Source: Azospirillum sp. TSH64
GTDB lineage: Bacteria; Pseudomonadota; Alphaproteobacteria; Azospirillales; Azospirillaceae
DNA: 43,128 nt
Direction: 5' to 3'
NCBI RefSeq assembly: GCF_003116035.1
Contig: NZ_LGQW01000015.1
Location: 2,720,348 to 2,763,475 of the forward strand
Under the pieces are notes generated by a model, which was given only the letters and a program-made list of their open reading frames with translations, was not told the origin of the DNA and searched no databases. Position 1 is the first letter of the stretch. The number at the start of each line of letters is the position of its first letter. The translations under genes and the position numbers were made by a program. This document shows, piece after piece, positions 42,589 through 43,128 of this stretch.

Positions 42589-43128
42589 ATGTCCACCACG
42601 ACCATTCCGGCCGGGACCGCCACCGGCTTGCCCGGTTCCTGCGAAAGCGAAACCCGCGCCTGCCTGGACGCCATTGCCAGGCGGAACCCGACACTGAACG
42701 CCGTCCTGACCGTCACAGGCGACGCGGCGCTCGGCCGCGCCCGCGCGCTCGACCAGGAGCGGGCGGCCGGCGAATGGCCGGGACTGCTCGACGGCGTGAC
42801 GGTCACCATCAAGGACTGTTTCGAACTGGCCGGTGAAACCACCAGCTACGGTTCGGTCCGCTTCGCCGCCGAGGGGCGACAGGACGCCACGGTGGTCCGG
42901 CGGTTGAAGGCGGCCGGCGCCGTGCTCATCGGACGCAACAACCTCAGTGAGTTCTGCCTGGGCTCGACCAACCAGAACGAACACCATGGTTCCTGCCGCA
43001 ACCCGTGGAACACCGCCCATGTGCCGGGCGGGTCGAGTGGTGGGTCGGGCTCCGCCGTAGCGGGCGGGCTGTGCCGGGTGTCCATCGGCACCGATACCGG
43101 CGGGTCGATCCGCATTCCCGCCGCACTG
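42589..43128 (+). CDS. Amidase signature family protein (3' partial)
   Basis: Open to the window end; 180 codons present of a usual 450-500. The amidase Ser-cisSer-Lys triad is visible: Lys in VTVTIKDCFELAG, the glycine/serine-rich VPGGSSGGSGSAVAGG and the nucleophile region IGTDTGGSIRIPAA. RRLKAAGAVLIGRNNLSEFC between them is also typical. The ATG at 42589 is the first start in frame; a usable ribosome site is not obvious (AAAGCAGCAG precedes). The enzyme hydrolyses an amide to acid plus ammonia. Following a carbamoyl/amide cysteine hydrolase, it may take the next step of the same pathway; AtzF/AtzE-like roles are possible but cannot be told from this part. Confidence 0.9.
   Translation, partial: MSTTTIPAGTATGLPGSCESETRACLDAIARRNPTLNAVLTVTGDAALGRARALDQERAAGEWPGLLDGVTVTIKDCFELAGETTSYGSVRFAAEGRQDATVVRRLKAAGAVLIGRNNLSEFCLGSTNQNEHHGSCRNPWNTAHVPGGSSGGSGSAVAGGLCRVSIGTDTGGSIRIPAAL

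Noticed and set aside
1..43128. CRISPR arrays, tRNA or rRNA genes, riboswitches, prophage or conjugation genes
   Set aside because: None could be recognised on reading both strands; apart from the IS, only short repeats were found.

Overview
The window is high-GC DNA (G/C-rich third codon positions almost throughout) from a metabolically versatile alphaproteobacterium. The Azospirillum/Rhodospirillales group is my best inference, based on the dense ABC uptake systems, an ornithine-lipid acyltransferase (OlsB), a chemoreceptor paired with a binding protein, and the gene families present. No rRNA, tRNA or CRISPR array was seen. All calls come from reading motifs; no database search was possible.

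Layout. (1) 3-1965: end of a branched-chain amino-acid permease (LivM), then an ArgE-type M20 deacetylase. (2) 2065-8137: a proline-racemase-family enzyme preceded by a complete polyamine/opine-type ABC importer (binding protein, ATPase, two permeases), all on the minus strand, with a divergent GlxA/AraC-type regulator. The enzyme lacks the usual second catalytic cysteine. (3) 8180-9097: a decayed ABC exporter. (4) 9279-15476: an efflux operon on the minus strand (DevC-like permease, ATPase, HlyD adaptor, NodT outer-membrane lipoprotein) followed by a response regulator and histidine kinase. Divergent from it are an acyl-reductase-like SDR and an SMR transporter (15704-17211). (5) 17250-17614: fragments of a response regulator and a binding protein. 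(6) 17919-20341: a family-3 binding protein and a chemoreceptor. (7) 20412-21735: an IS3-family element with perfect 27-bp ends whose transposase carries Lys where the catalytic Glu should be. The element supplies the stop codon of a truncated DUF2817 gene. (8) 22777-23613: olsB.

(9) 23760-29287: a DeoR-type repressor divergent from an ABC importer operon that ends in a LOG/TIGR00725-type protein. Two palindromic sites sharing TGTAAGA...GATC lie between the repressor and the first permease. (10) 29414-33062: a region rich in remnants (transposase OrfA with a stop, a Tat-leader/TauD chimera, an FdhD tail) around an intact metallo-beta-lactamase-fold hydrolase and its divergent LysR regulator. 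(11) 33066-43128: a GntR regulator, an AbrB-type membrane protein, a cysteine hydrolase and a full dipeptide-type ABC importer on the minus strand, divergent from a second, related cysteine hydrolase and an amidase cut by the window end. This looks like import plus stepwise hydrolysis of an amide or carbamoyl compound.

The common theme is nutrient uptake coupled to one or two dedicated enzymes and a local regulator. Between these modules lie scars of insertion and deletion. The most promising undescribed points are the Cys/Gly racemase-family enzyme with its importer, the DeoR-operator/ABC/LOG operon, and the importer flanked by two cysteine hydrolases plus an amidase.
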